Below, piece by piece: positions 26,458-33,507 of a stretch of 49,792 nt of DNA. The DNA is taken from NCBI GenBank assembly GCA_022616435.1, contig JAKEET010000123.1, forward strand, positions 1 through 49,792, written 5' to 3'. Positions within the stretch are counted from its first letter, which is position 1; every line of letters starts with the position of its first letter. The notes beneath the pieces were generated by a model. That model saw only the letters and a list, made by a program, of their open reading frames with translations, was not told where the DNA came from and made no database searches. The translations under genes and the position numbers were made by a program. Source of the DNA: Gemmataceae bacterium (GTDB lineage: Bacteria; Planctomycetota; Planctomycetia; Gemmatales; Gemmataceae).

Positions 26458-26843
26458 GGATTGCTCCTGTCGGATCTGCCGAGTGCCGTTTGCCGAAGTT
26501 CGCCAAACGGCCTGGACGAGCCAGTTGCCACAGCGTGATGATAGACGCCCGCGCCGGGCACGGACAGCCGTTTTCCTGATCTTGCAGCGCCCTGACCTTG
26601 CAGCGATTGCCCAGCCTCGGATACAACCAGACTTCCGAAGTCCAACACTTCGGAAAGTCGGCATGGTTGAAAGTCGAGCCCCTGAAGGCAACACTGGTTG
26701 TGTGTGTGTGTGTAGCGGTGCAATGCAATCTATCAAGTCCCTTCTCCGTAAAGGGTTGTGGAAACGATTTGATTGCAGCGCAATCCAAGTTCATCCACGA
26801 GCTTTGTAACCCTGCTCTCCCCGGCCGCGCCACGGAGGGTCTC
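26458..26843. other. Divergent intergenic region with a hairpin and a TG microsatellite
   Basis: 385 bp between divergent genes. It contains an inverted repeat GACTTCCGAAGT (26630-26641) / ACTTCGGAAAGTC (26647-26659), related to the hairpin at 35526, and a TG dinucleotide run at about 26699-26713. Promoters for both flanking genes should be here, but none stands out. Open frames running through it are not convincing. Confidence 0.5.
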
Positions 26844-27560
26844 TTGGCCATTCAGGTTTCGTCGCTCATCTTGTCGGCATTGCAGCGCGCCGCCGCCGAG
26901 CCGGAGGGCCTTGCCCTGGTCGCCACGCGGTCGGCGCCTGGATTGTTCAATGCGTCGGCCGCCGGCAAGCAAGCCGCCCAGCGCTGCAAGGAGGACGGCC
27001 TGCTCCAGGTGCTCCGCACGGAGGCCAAGGGCAAGTCGGCCCTCGAAATCTGCGCGCTTACCGATCGCGGCCTCAAGCACCTTCTGGATCAAACCAGCCC
27101 ACGGCCGGTGCTGGAAGCGCTGCTCCAGGCGGTCGAACGCTGTGAAGCCAGGTTGCGCGAGGTGGTCAGCGGGACGGCGCAGCAGCATCAGCACCTGGAA
27201 TCGTTGCGCGCCCTGGCCGGCAAGCTGCTCGACCACCTGCCCAAAGGCGAAGCCGCGACCTTCCCCTGGCACGCGAACGGCCATCCCAAACCGGTTGACA
27301 TCATCATGGACTGCCTGCGCGTCTGGCACGCCGGCCGGCAGCTTGGCGACTGTCCGCTGCCGGAGCTGTATCGTCGCGCGGTGGAAGCATCCAAGAAGCT
27401 GACGATCGGCCAGTTCCACGACGCCGTGCGCGCCCTGGACGAGCAACGGAAGGTGTATCTGCATCCGTGGACCGGGCCGTTGTATGAAATGCCCGAACCG
27501 GCCCTGGCCTTGCTGTCGGGCCACGAGATCGCCTACTACGCGAGTTTGCCAACGCCGTGA
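26844..27560 (+). CDS. Double winged-helix/coiled-coil protein, partner of the adjacent ATPase (function unknown)
   Basis: 238 residues. I chose the TTG at 26844 because GGAGG lies six bases upstream and protein-like sequence starts there (AIQVSSLILSALQRAAAEPEG). I do not recognise a named family. The first ~80 residues look like a winged helix (LFNASAAGKQAAQRCKEDG, then ALTDRGLKHLL, the usual recognition helix plus wing). Residues ~95-135 are a probable coiled coil. Residues ~150-235 look like a second winged helix (LPELYRRAVEASKKLTIGQF, RALDEQRKVYLHPWTGPLY). It precedes a P-loop ATPase gene with the stop overlapping a possible GTG start, so the two are probably one operon. A DNA-binding or adaptor role is inferred. 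Confidence 0.65.
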   Translation: MAIQVSSLILSALQRAAAEPEGLALVATRSAPGLFNASAAGKQAAQRCKEDGLLQVLRTEAKGKSALEICALTDRGLKHLLDQTSPRPVLEALLQAVERCEARLREVVSGTAQQHQHLESLRALAGKLLDHLPKGEAATFPWHANGHPKPVDIIMDCLRVWHAGRQLGDCPLPELYRRAVEASKKLTIGQFHDAVRALDEQRKVYLHPWTGPLYEMPEPALALLSGHEIAYYASLPTP

Positions 27561-27622
27561 GCCCGCAGCGCCAGCGAGGGCGGTCCCGCGCCGGCGCCTC
27601 GGGTTCCGTGAGGATTCCATTC

Positions 27623-29788
27623 ATGAGCATGACCACGACCGCCGCCCCGGAAGTCGCCACCAGCGCCGTCGAGGCGCTGCGCCACGCCGGCAATCCGTTT
27701 CGCAACTACTTCGCGCGCAACCCCGACGACGACGTCTGCGCCCGCTTCCACGTGCCGGAGCTGTTCGCCACCGAACGCGCCCGGCTGCTGGGCGTCGTCG
27801 ATCTCTACCGGCAAACGCCGGGCACGCACTCGGAGATGGTGCCGATCCTCGGCAACAAGGGCGCCGGCAAGACGCACCTGCTGCACTCGATCAAGCACGG
27901 CAGCGAAGGCGCCTGGCAGCTCCTGGTCACTCCCGGCACTTACCAGCGCGACACGGACTTCCTGGAATACCTGCTGTTCCAGGTGATCGACACGCTCCTG
28001 GGCGGCGCCAGGCAGAAGGGCCGCCGGCCGCTCGAGTGCGTCGCCGAGGAATTGACGCGGCGGCTGTTCCACCAGGCGTTGACCGCATCCAGCCGCGACG
28101 ATCAGCTCGATCTCTTCCCCGCCCCGGGCTTGATCCGCTGGACGCGCAAGCTCGGCATCGGCAGCACCCAGGCCCAGGAACGCACGCAGTGGCTGACCGA
28201 CCAGCTCGCCCGGCCGTTCCCGCTCGGCGCCGGCTTCGCCCACATGCGGCGGCTGTGCGCCGAATGCACGCTGGCCCCCGACAAGGCCTGCGAATTGATC
28301 GGCCGGTTCGTCGATCGCACCGAGCCGCACAACACCGCCGGCCTGCTCCGCCGCCACATCTATCACGGCCTGAGCCGGGCGGCCCTCGCCGGCGACGAGA
28401 GCGACCTGGCCAACTTCCTGACCTATGGATTCGCCGAGCTCGACGTGAAGGTTCGGCCGACGCGGCAGGACCTCGTGCTGGCGCTGTTCAAGGTGCTGAT
28501 GGAAGTCTTCCAGGGCTTGCACATCCCCGTCGTCATCGCGTTCGATCAGCTTGAAGACCTGCTCCTGGCCCGCCGCAACGACGACGGCCATCGCACAGCC
28601 GAGGCCTTCTTCGCCGGCATCGTCCAGGCCATGCACCAGATCGACGGCGTCTGCTTCCTGGTCTTCGCCGAGCGCGGCTTGTGGAACCGCTTCATCCCGT
28701 CGCTCGACGGCTACATCCAGGACCGGCTGAACAATCCGATCCACGTCCCCGGCCACGGCACGGTCAAGGCGTTGCGGCTCGAAGCGCCGCCGGCCGAGCT
28801 GGTCCGCAAGGTGGTCGAGGCCCGCCTGCAGCCGGTGCTCGAGGCCGCGGGCGAGCTGGGCTTGACCAGCATCCATCCGTTCAGCGACGAGCAGGTGACG
28901 CGGATCGCCCGGACCGAGCCGACGCTGCGCGACATGCTGCAGCAGTATCGCCAGCTCTTCGATCACCTCGTGTACGGCGAAGTGCAAAAGACCGCGTACG
29001 ACACGGACGCCGGCTGCGCGCCGGCCGCGCGCGCCGGCGAGTCGCCTGGCCATGGCGCGCCGCAAGTGAAGTCGGTGGTGGTGGTGGAAACGCCGGCAGG
29101 GTACGTCGATCCGACCGTGGCCACGGTAACGACGCACATGACGCGGAGCAAGCCGGATCAAAGCCAGTCGGCGCATCTGCTCGAAAGCTGGGACCGGCAG
29201 TTGCAGGCTGCACGCGAACAACTCGAGCCGGAGGGGGCCCTCACCGGCGCCGCCCGCGAATTGCAGGCGGCCCTGGGCACGTTCCTGCAGACCTGCCACG
29301 ACCACGGCGTCAAGGTCGGCCCGTGGCGCCTGCAGCACGTGGTGCCGGAGTTCAGCTTCAGCGAACACCCGACTTACGGCGTCATCACGATCGCCCACTG
29401 GGTGTGCCGCGACGGCCAGCCGTGGAAGGTCGGCATCGGCCTGTTCATGGGCCGCGGCGCCGGCAAGCCCCGCGACCTGGAGACGAAGCTGGCCGTGCAA
29501 GGCGCCACGCCGCCGGTGATCGATCATCTGATCCTGCTGCGGCCCGACGACGACCTGGCCCTGACCGGCAAGAGCAAGACGCTCTGGCAAGAAGCCGAGC
29601 GCCGCGGCCAGCACGCCCGCTTGGAACCGGTGCCGCTCGACGGTTTCGCGCTCCTGTACAGCATCCCGCGCTGGCTGAGCGCCATCACCGAATCGCTGCC
29701 CGAAGGCCAGCCGTTGCCGAACCTCGCCGATCTGATTCAGGAACGCTGCGAGAAGCTGCTCGAGCAGGTGTGCATGCCCGTGCCGTAG
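27623..29788 (+). CDS. P-loop ATPase with an unassigned C-terminal domain (function unknown)
   Basis: 721 residues from ATG 27623 (MSMTTTAAPEVA, with GAGG upstream); a GTG at 27557 overlapping the upstream stop is an alternative, but the added residues are encoded by repeat-like DNA. Walker A is GNKGAGKTH (77-85) and Walker B is VVIAFDQLED (D308, E311), followed by a sensor-like CFLVFAERGLWNRF. The overall form (long helical insert, ERxLWNRF, lid region to ~470) resembles AAA+/STAND or ORC/Cdc6-like ATPases. Residues ~480-520 are a linker; the C-terminal ~200 residues contain HVVPEFSFSEHPTYGVITIAHW, VIDHLILLRPDDDLALTG and PLDGFALLYSIPRWL, a possible nuclease-like or substrate-binding alpha/beta fold. 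Together with the winged-helix gene it looks like a two-gene DNA-transacting system. Confidence 0.65.
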   Translation: MSMTTTAAPEVATSAVEALRHAGNPFRNYFARNPDDDVCARFHVPELFATERARLLGVVDLYRQTPGTHSEMVPILGNKGAGKTHLLHSIKHGSEGAWQLLVTPGTYQRDTDFLEYLLFQVIDTLLGGARQKGRRPLECVAEELTRRLFHQALTASSRDDQLDLFPAPGLIRWTRKLGIGSTQAQERTQWLTDQLARPFPLGAGFAHMRRLCAECTLAPDKACELIGRFVDRTEPHNTAGLLRRHIYHGLSRAALAGDESDLANFLTYGFAELDVKVRPTRQDLVLALFKVLMEVFQGLHIPVVIAFDQLEDLLLARRNDDGHRTAEAFFAGIVQAMHQIDGVCFLVFAERGLWNRFIPSLDGYIQDRLNNPIHVPGHGTVKALRLEAPPAELVRKVVEARLQPVLEAAGELGLTSIHPFSDEQVTRIARTEPTLRDMLQQYRQLFDHLVYGEVQKTAYDTDAGCAPAARAGESPGHGAPQVKSVVVVETPAGYVDPTVATVTTHMTRSKPDQSQSAHLLESWDRQLQAAREQLEPEGALTGAARELQAALGTFLQTCHDHGVKVGPWRLQHVVPEFSFSEHPTYGVITIAHWVCRDGQPWKVGIGLFMGRGAGKPRDLETKLAVQGATPPVIDHLILLRPDDDLALTGKSKTLWQEAERRGQHARLEPVPLDGFALLYSIPRWLSAITESLPEGQPLPNLADLIQERCEKLLEQVCMPVP

Positions 29789-29871
29789 GAAGATTTTCGA
29801 TTCTTGATTTTCGATTGTCGATGCGTTGACTCGCCACCACTCACCAGGACTAGATGAGCGTGCGTGATTCC

Positions 29872-30038
29872 GCGGCACCAACCCGAAGCGTAAGCGAGGG
29901 ATTTTGCCTACTCCCCTCGCTTACGCTTCGGGTTGGTGCCGCAGGATTGCGCATGGCTATTTGCTCAACGCAATCGAACCAACCCGAAGCGTAAGCGAGG
30001 GATTTTGCCTGCTCCCCTCGCTTACGCTTCGGGTTGGT
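29872..30038. repeat. Two tandem long hairpins (100-bp direct repeat of a palindrome)
   Basis: First hairpin: 29-base arms 29872-29900 and 29914-29942, exactly complementary around a 13-base loop. Second hairpin: 24-base arms 29978-30001 and 30015-30038 with a near-identical 13-base loop. The arms contain ACCCGAAGCGTAAGCGAGGG. The unit plus its right flank (GTGCCGCAGGATTGCGCA) is duplicated with a 100-bp offset. This is a REP/BIME-like arrangement in the intergenic space after the ATPase gene. Confidence 0.92.
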
Positions 30039-30077
30039 GCCGCAGGATTGCGCACGGCGAAAATCAAAAAGCGAAAA

Positions 30078-30515
30078 TCAATCCTTGACCCGCTTCAGGA
30101 TCACCAGCACGTTCTTGTCCTTCGCCTCGAATTCCGTGGGGCGGGCCACGTTCTGGCCTTCACAGACGCAGATGGTCAGCGTATCCTTCTCGATGCGATA
30201 GATGCCTTGCATCGCGTGGTCCTTGTCCTCGGGCTTCAGGTCGATCTCCTTCGGCTTGCCGGCCGGGTTGATCTTGTAGGTCGCCTTCTTCTGTTCGCCG
30301 CCTTTGCTGAACTCGATCTTGCCGTCGGTGGAGAACTTCAGCGTGGCGTCGGCGAAGTCATCCTTCTTGCCTTGCTGGGTCTCGAAGCTCTCGAACTTCC
30401 ACAAGCCCTTGAGCAGTTCCTTGTCCTTCTTGACGGCTGCGTCTTCGTCCTGGCCGACGGCCAAGGCGCCGTTGAGCAGCAGCATGCCCACGGTGACTGC
30501 CAGCAACTTCTTCAT
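30078..30515 (-). CDS. TIGR03067-domain exported protein
   Basis: 145 residues from the ATG at 30513-30515, preceded on its strand by AGGAGA. The signal peptide MKKLLAVTVGMLLLNGALAVGQ is followed by the typical planctomycete TIGR03067 pattern: GLWKFESFE near the N-terminus, LKFSTDGKIEF, ATYKINPAGKPKEIDL, then GIYRIEKDTLTICV and a closing VLVILKR. The family is lipocalin-like and multiplied in Gemmata-type genomes; its ligand is unknown. Confidence 0.88.
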   Translation of the reverse strand: MKKLLAVTVGMLLLNGALAVGQDEDAAVKKDKELLKGLWKFESFETQQGKKDDFADATLKFSTDGKIEFSKGGEQKKATYKINPAGKPKEIDLKPEDKDHAMQGIYRIEKDTLTICVCEGQNVARPTEFEAKDKNVLVILKRVKD

Positions 30516-30616
30516 GAGACTCTCCTGAGAGGGGAAAGGGGGAACTCCGAAACCGCGGAGCCGGACGTGCGATGCTTCTGTTATCGCCGGCGGAGCGCGG
30601 GAAGTCAACGAGCAAC

Positions 30617-30667
30617 GTAGGCGAAGCGGCACGCTTCGCCGCCGACGAAGCGAGCCGCTTCGTCTAC
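30617..30667. repeat. Intergenic inverted repeat
   Basis: GTAGGCGAAGCGGC (30617-30630) pairs with GCCGCTTCGTCTAC (30654-30667) with one mismatch; the loop itself contains CGCTTCG/CGAAGCG. It lies between the divergent TIGR03067 and DUF1080 genes. Confidence 0.75.
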
Positions 30668-30753
30668 GGGATTTTTTCGTTGCCGGCCGCGGCGTCATGC
30701 TGTTTGATAGCAAGCAGACCAAGCGACGAACCGACTTTGACAAGGAGACCTCC

Positions 30754-31482
30754 ATGCGTGCGGCCACCTTACTTGCTTTCATGTTCATCGCTGCGCCTGT
30801 CCTGGCACAGGACCCTTACGGCAGCATCGCCGACTTGAAGCTTGCCAAGCCGGAGGACGGCAAGGACATGCCCAGGGTGACGCCGCCGTCGCGGGCTGTC
30901 GTGCTCTTCGACGGCAAATCGCTCGACGGCTGGACCAAGCGCGACGGCAAGACCGCCGCCCACTGGAAGCTGATGGACAACGGGGCCGTGCAGGTCGTCC
31001 GCGGCGGCGACATCATCTCCAAGCAGAAGTTCGGCGGCACGTTCAAGCTGCACGTTGAGTTCCGGGTGCCGTACGAGCCCAAGGGCAAGGACCAGGGACG
31101 CGGCAACAGCGGCGTCTACGTCCAGGGCCGCTATGAAGTCCAGGTGCTCGACAGCTACGGCCTGAAGAGCGGCATCAACGATTGCGGCGCCATCTACGGC
31201 GTCGCCGTGCCGACGGTCAACGCCTGCAAGGCGCCGACCGCGTGGCAGACGTATGACATCGACTTTCAGGCGCCCACGTGCGAGAACGGCAAGAAGAAGG
31301 CCCCGGCCGTGATGACCGTCTATCACAACGGCGTCAAGATCCACGACAACGTGAAGATCACCAGCGACAACACCACGTCCGGGGCCGGCGGCGACGTGTG
31401 CCAGCCGGGGCCGATCCTGCTGCAGGACCACGGCAACCCGGTGCAATACCGCAACATCTGGGTGGTGCAGGTGAAGGAATAG
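30754..31482 (+). CDS. 3-keto-disaccharide hydrolase (DUF1080) family protein
   Basis: 242 residues; AAGGAGACC precedes ATG 30754. Signal peptide MRAATLLAFMFIAAPVLAQ. The concanavalin-like DUF1080 fold is recognisable from VVLFDGKSLDGWTKRDG near residue 50, HWKLMDNGAVQVV, the FKLHVEFRVPY strand, GNSGVYVQGRYEVQVLDS and the closing NPVQYRNIWV. Members act on 3-keto sugars from glycoside oxidation or are glycan-binding proteins, and are greatly expanded in planctomycetes. A periplasmic location is inferred from the signal peptide. The small membrane protein and the selenoprotein genes follow closely on the same strand. Confidence 0.85.
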   Translation: MRAATLLAFMFIAAPVLAQDPYGSIADLKLAKPEDGKDMPRVTPPSRAVVLFDGKSLDGWTKRDGKTAAHWKLMDNGAVQVVRGGDIISKQKFGGTFKLHVEFRVPYEPKGKDQGRGNSGVYVQGRYEVQVLDSYGLKSGINDCGAIYGVAVPTVNACKAPTAWQTYDIDFQAPTCENGKKKAPAVMTVYHNGVKIHDNVKITSDNTTSGAGGDVCQPGPILLQDHGNPVQYRNIWVVQVKE

Positions 31483-31518
31483 ATAACAACGCCCTCCCGG
31501 CGGTGGAGGGTGATTGGG

Positions 31519-31734
31519 GTGCGAATCATGCGTCCGCGCGGGCTCGGGCAAGCGATCGCGGAATTCTTCCGGGACCTGGCGGCCTTCGAGCCGGTTCCGT
31601 GGATTTTCGTCGGCGTGCTGGTGCTGGTTGTCGCGATCATCCTGCTGTGGGGCGTCAAGATCATGCGCGACAAGCGCCGCATCGACGAGGAGCGCAAGGA
31701 GCGCTGGCGGAAGAATCGAGCGAAGCCGCTTTAG
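31519..31734 (+). CDS. Small single-helix membrane protein (unknown)
   Basis: About 71 residues. GGAGGG at 31505-31510 supports a GTG start at 31519; ATG 31528 is the alternative. One membrane helix (PWIFVGVLVLVVAIILLWGVKI) is followed by a strongly basic/acidic cytoplasmic tail (MRDKRRIDEERKERWRKNR). I do not recognise a family. It ends 28 bp before the selenoprotein start and is probably in the same transcript. Confidence 0.6.
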   Translation: MRIMRPRGLGQAIAEFFRDLAAFEPVPWIFVGVLVLVVAIILLWGVKIMRDKRRIDEERKERWRKNRAKPL

Positions 31735-31762
31735 GGCAATGTTGCAAAGCCAGGCAACCACC

Positions 31763-32362
31763 ATGCACCTGCACGACGTCGAATCGAAGCCCGCGGCCGG
31801 CCAGATCGGCGAACGCATCGCCCAGATGCGCGGCGCCGGCTTGCCCGTGCCGCAGATCTGGCACCTGTTCGCCTTCAAGCCCGACATGACCCGGCACCTG
31901 GCGGCGTTCACGCACGAGGTGATGCGCGGGCCGTCGCCGTTGCCGGCGGGTTGGCGCGAGCTGATCGCGGCCTTCACGTCGCGGCGCAACGATTGCCTGT
32001 TCTGAATCGGCTCGCACGCCGCGGGTGCCGCGGAGCTGCTGGGCGACCGCGAGCTGGTGCGCGCCGTGCTGGCCGATTGGCGGACGGCGCCGATTTCCGA
32101 CAAGGACAAGGCGCTGTTCACGTTCATCGACAAGGTGAACCGCGCGTCGAATCAGATCGCCCAGGACGACATCGACACCCTCAGGCGCCACGGCTGGACG
32201 GAAGAAGCGATCTACGACGCGGTCACGGTCTGCGCCCTGTTCAATTTCTACAATCGCTGGGTGGACGCCACCGGCGTCCCCGACATGCCGGCCGCGGCGT
32301 ATGAGCTGTCGGGCCAGCGGCTGGCCGGGCACGGGTATTTCCAGGGTGGGAAGATGGAGTAG
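31763..32362 (+). CDS. AhpD-like / carboxymuconolactone decarboxylase-family selenoprotein (UGA = Sec81)
   Basis: 199 residues read through an in-frame TGA at 32003-32005. ATG 31763 has AGG eight bases upstream; ATG 31739 is an alternative. The two halves make one continuous AhpD-fold protein: before the TGA comes WRELIAAFTSRRNDCLF, after it IGSHAAGAAELLGD and then DWRTAPISDKDKALFTFIDKV and CALFNFYNRWVDATGVPD. In this family the redox motif is N-x-C-x-Y-C-x-x-S-H; here it reads N-D-C78-L-F-U81-I-G-S-H85, so selenocysteine replaces the second active-site Cys. AhpD-like CXXU selenoproteins are a known bacterial class. The predicted role is peroxide or hydroperoxide reduction in the cytoplasm. 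Ordinary callers will split or truncate this gene. Confidence 0.88.
32003..32033 (+). promoter_or_regulatory. UGA Sec codon and bacterial SECIS hairpin
   Basis: Thirteen bases after the TGA (32003-32005) comes a perfect five-pair stem CCGCG (32019-32023) / CGCGG (32029-32033) with loop GGTGC. A guanine-rich loop opening with GGU, about 16-37 nt after the UGA, is what SelB recognises in bacterial SECIS elements. An outer GCT/AGC pairing could extend it across a bulge. No selA/B/C gene lies in the window. Confidence 0.78.
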
Positions 32363-32380
32363 CGAATTCCGACGCAGATT

Positions 32381-32461
32381 CATGTAGCCGGCGAGCTTGC
32401 TCGCCGTGATCGTCGTCATTGCGGGACAACGCCCACGGCGAGCAAGCTCGCCGGCTACATG
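32381..32461. repeat. Perfect 28-bp inverted repeat
   Basis: The arm 32381-32408 (core GTAGCCGGCGAGCTTGCTCG) is exactly complementary to 32434-32461, with a 25-base loop. It lies between the selenoprotein and ThuA genes; there is no T-tract. It appears to be another REP-like intergenic family and may also stop or stabilise transcripts. Confidence 0.92.
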
Positions 32462-32481
32462 ATTCAGGAATGGAGGACACG

Positions 32482-33216
32482 ATGAGAGCTTGGTTCATGT
32501 TGGCAATGATGGCGGGCATGACCGTCGCCTTGGCACGCGGCGGCGAGCATGACAAACCGTTGCGCGTCTGCCTCGTCTCCGGGTCGCTCGAATACGATTC
32601 GGATGCGTCGCTCAACAAATTCCAGAAGCACCTGGAGAAGAACTACCACGCGGTCTGTTCGCGGGCCTTCATCAAGACCGAAAGCGATCTTCCGGGGCTG
32701 GAGAATCTCGACACCTGCGACGTCATGCTGCTGTTCACGCGCCGCCTGAAGATCACCGGCGAGCAGCTCGAACGCGTCAAGAAGCACTGCCTGGCCGGCA
32801 AGCCGATCGTCGGCATCCGCACCGCCAGCCACGCGTTCCAGAACTGGCTCGATCTCGACAAGGAAGTCTTGGGCGGCAATTACAAGGGCCATTTCGGCGC
32901 CGGCCCGCTCTGCGCGGTGAAGATCGAGCCGAAGGCCAAGTCCCATCCGATCCTCAAGGGCGTGCAGCCGTTCCAGTCGGTCGGCAGCCTGTACAAGAAC
33001 ACCGGGCTGGCGAAGGACGTGGACATCCTGCTGACGGGCTCGGCCACGGCCAACACCGAGCCGATCGCCTGGACGCGCCAGTACAAGGGCGCGCGCATCT
33101 TCTACACGTCGCTGGGCCATCAGAAGGATTTCGACGATCCCAACTTCGTGACCATGATCGTCAACGCGCTCTACTGGACGACGAATCGCGAGCCGGCGGC
33201 GCGGAAGAATCCGTAG
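32482..33216 (+). CDS. ThuA-domain exported protein
   Basis: 244 residues; GGAGG at 32472-32476 precedes ATG 32482. Signal peptide MRAWFMLAMMAGMTVALARGG. The ThuA (trehalose-utilisation, glutamine-amidotransferase-like) fold is seen in LRVCLVSGSLEYDSDASLNKF, TCDVMLLFTRRLKITGEQLERVK, GKPIVGIRTASHAFQNW, GHFGAGPL, SHPILKGV and the closing WTRQYKGARIFYTSLGHQKDF. The domain is associated with sugar metabolism; in planctomycetes it often accompanies DUF1080 proteins, one of which lies 1 kb upstream. The exact reaction is not known. Confidence 0.85.
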   Translation: MRAWFMLAMMAGMTVALARGGEHDKPLRVCLVSGSLEYDSDASLNKFQKHLEKNYHAVCSRAFIKTESDLPGLENLDTCDVMLLFTRRLKITGEQLERVKKHCLAGKPIVGIRTASHAFQNWLDLDKEVLGGNYKGHFGAGPLCAVKIEPKAKSHPILKGVQPFQSVGSLYKNTGLAKDVDILLTGSATANTEPIAWTRQYKGARIFYTSLGHQKDFDDPNFVTMIVNALYWTTNREPAARKNP

Positions 33217-33507
33217 GCAACGACCGTAGCGGAATTCGCAGGAATTCCAATGCGACGGCGCTCTCGCGGGGTTCACGCGAACTTTGCGACCAAGGGGCGT
33301 TTGTGCCGTCGCGGATGCACACTTCACCGATCATTCCACCTCTGCGGTAAAGTCTCGCCATAGCGCCCCGCTTCCGGCAAATCTGGCCGTTTCTGGGCCA
33401 GGTCGAATTTACGCGGACTCGTTTATCGGGAAAGATTATCCAGGCGGCGCGGCCCCGCCCTCGGACTCGGTGTCCCTACGGATCATGTCCGCCGGAGGAG
33501 ATGAGAG

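Noticed and set aside
29872..30038. CRISPR array
   Set aside because: Only two units are present, each a palindrome with a near-identical loop and no variable spacers; it is a REP-like duplication.
32057..32362. Separate 101-residue protein starting at ATG 32057
   Set aside because: It is the C-terminal half of the AhpD-like selenoprotein; family similarity continues upstream to the UGA without a break.
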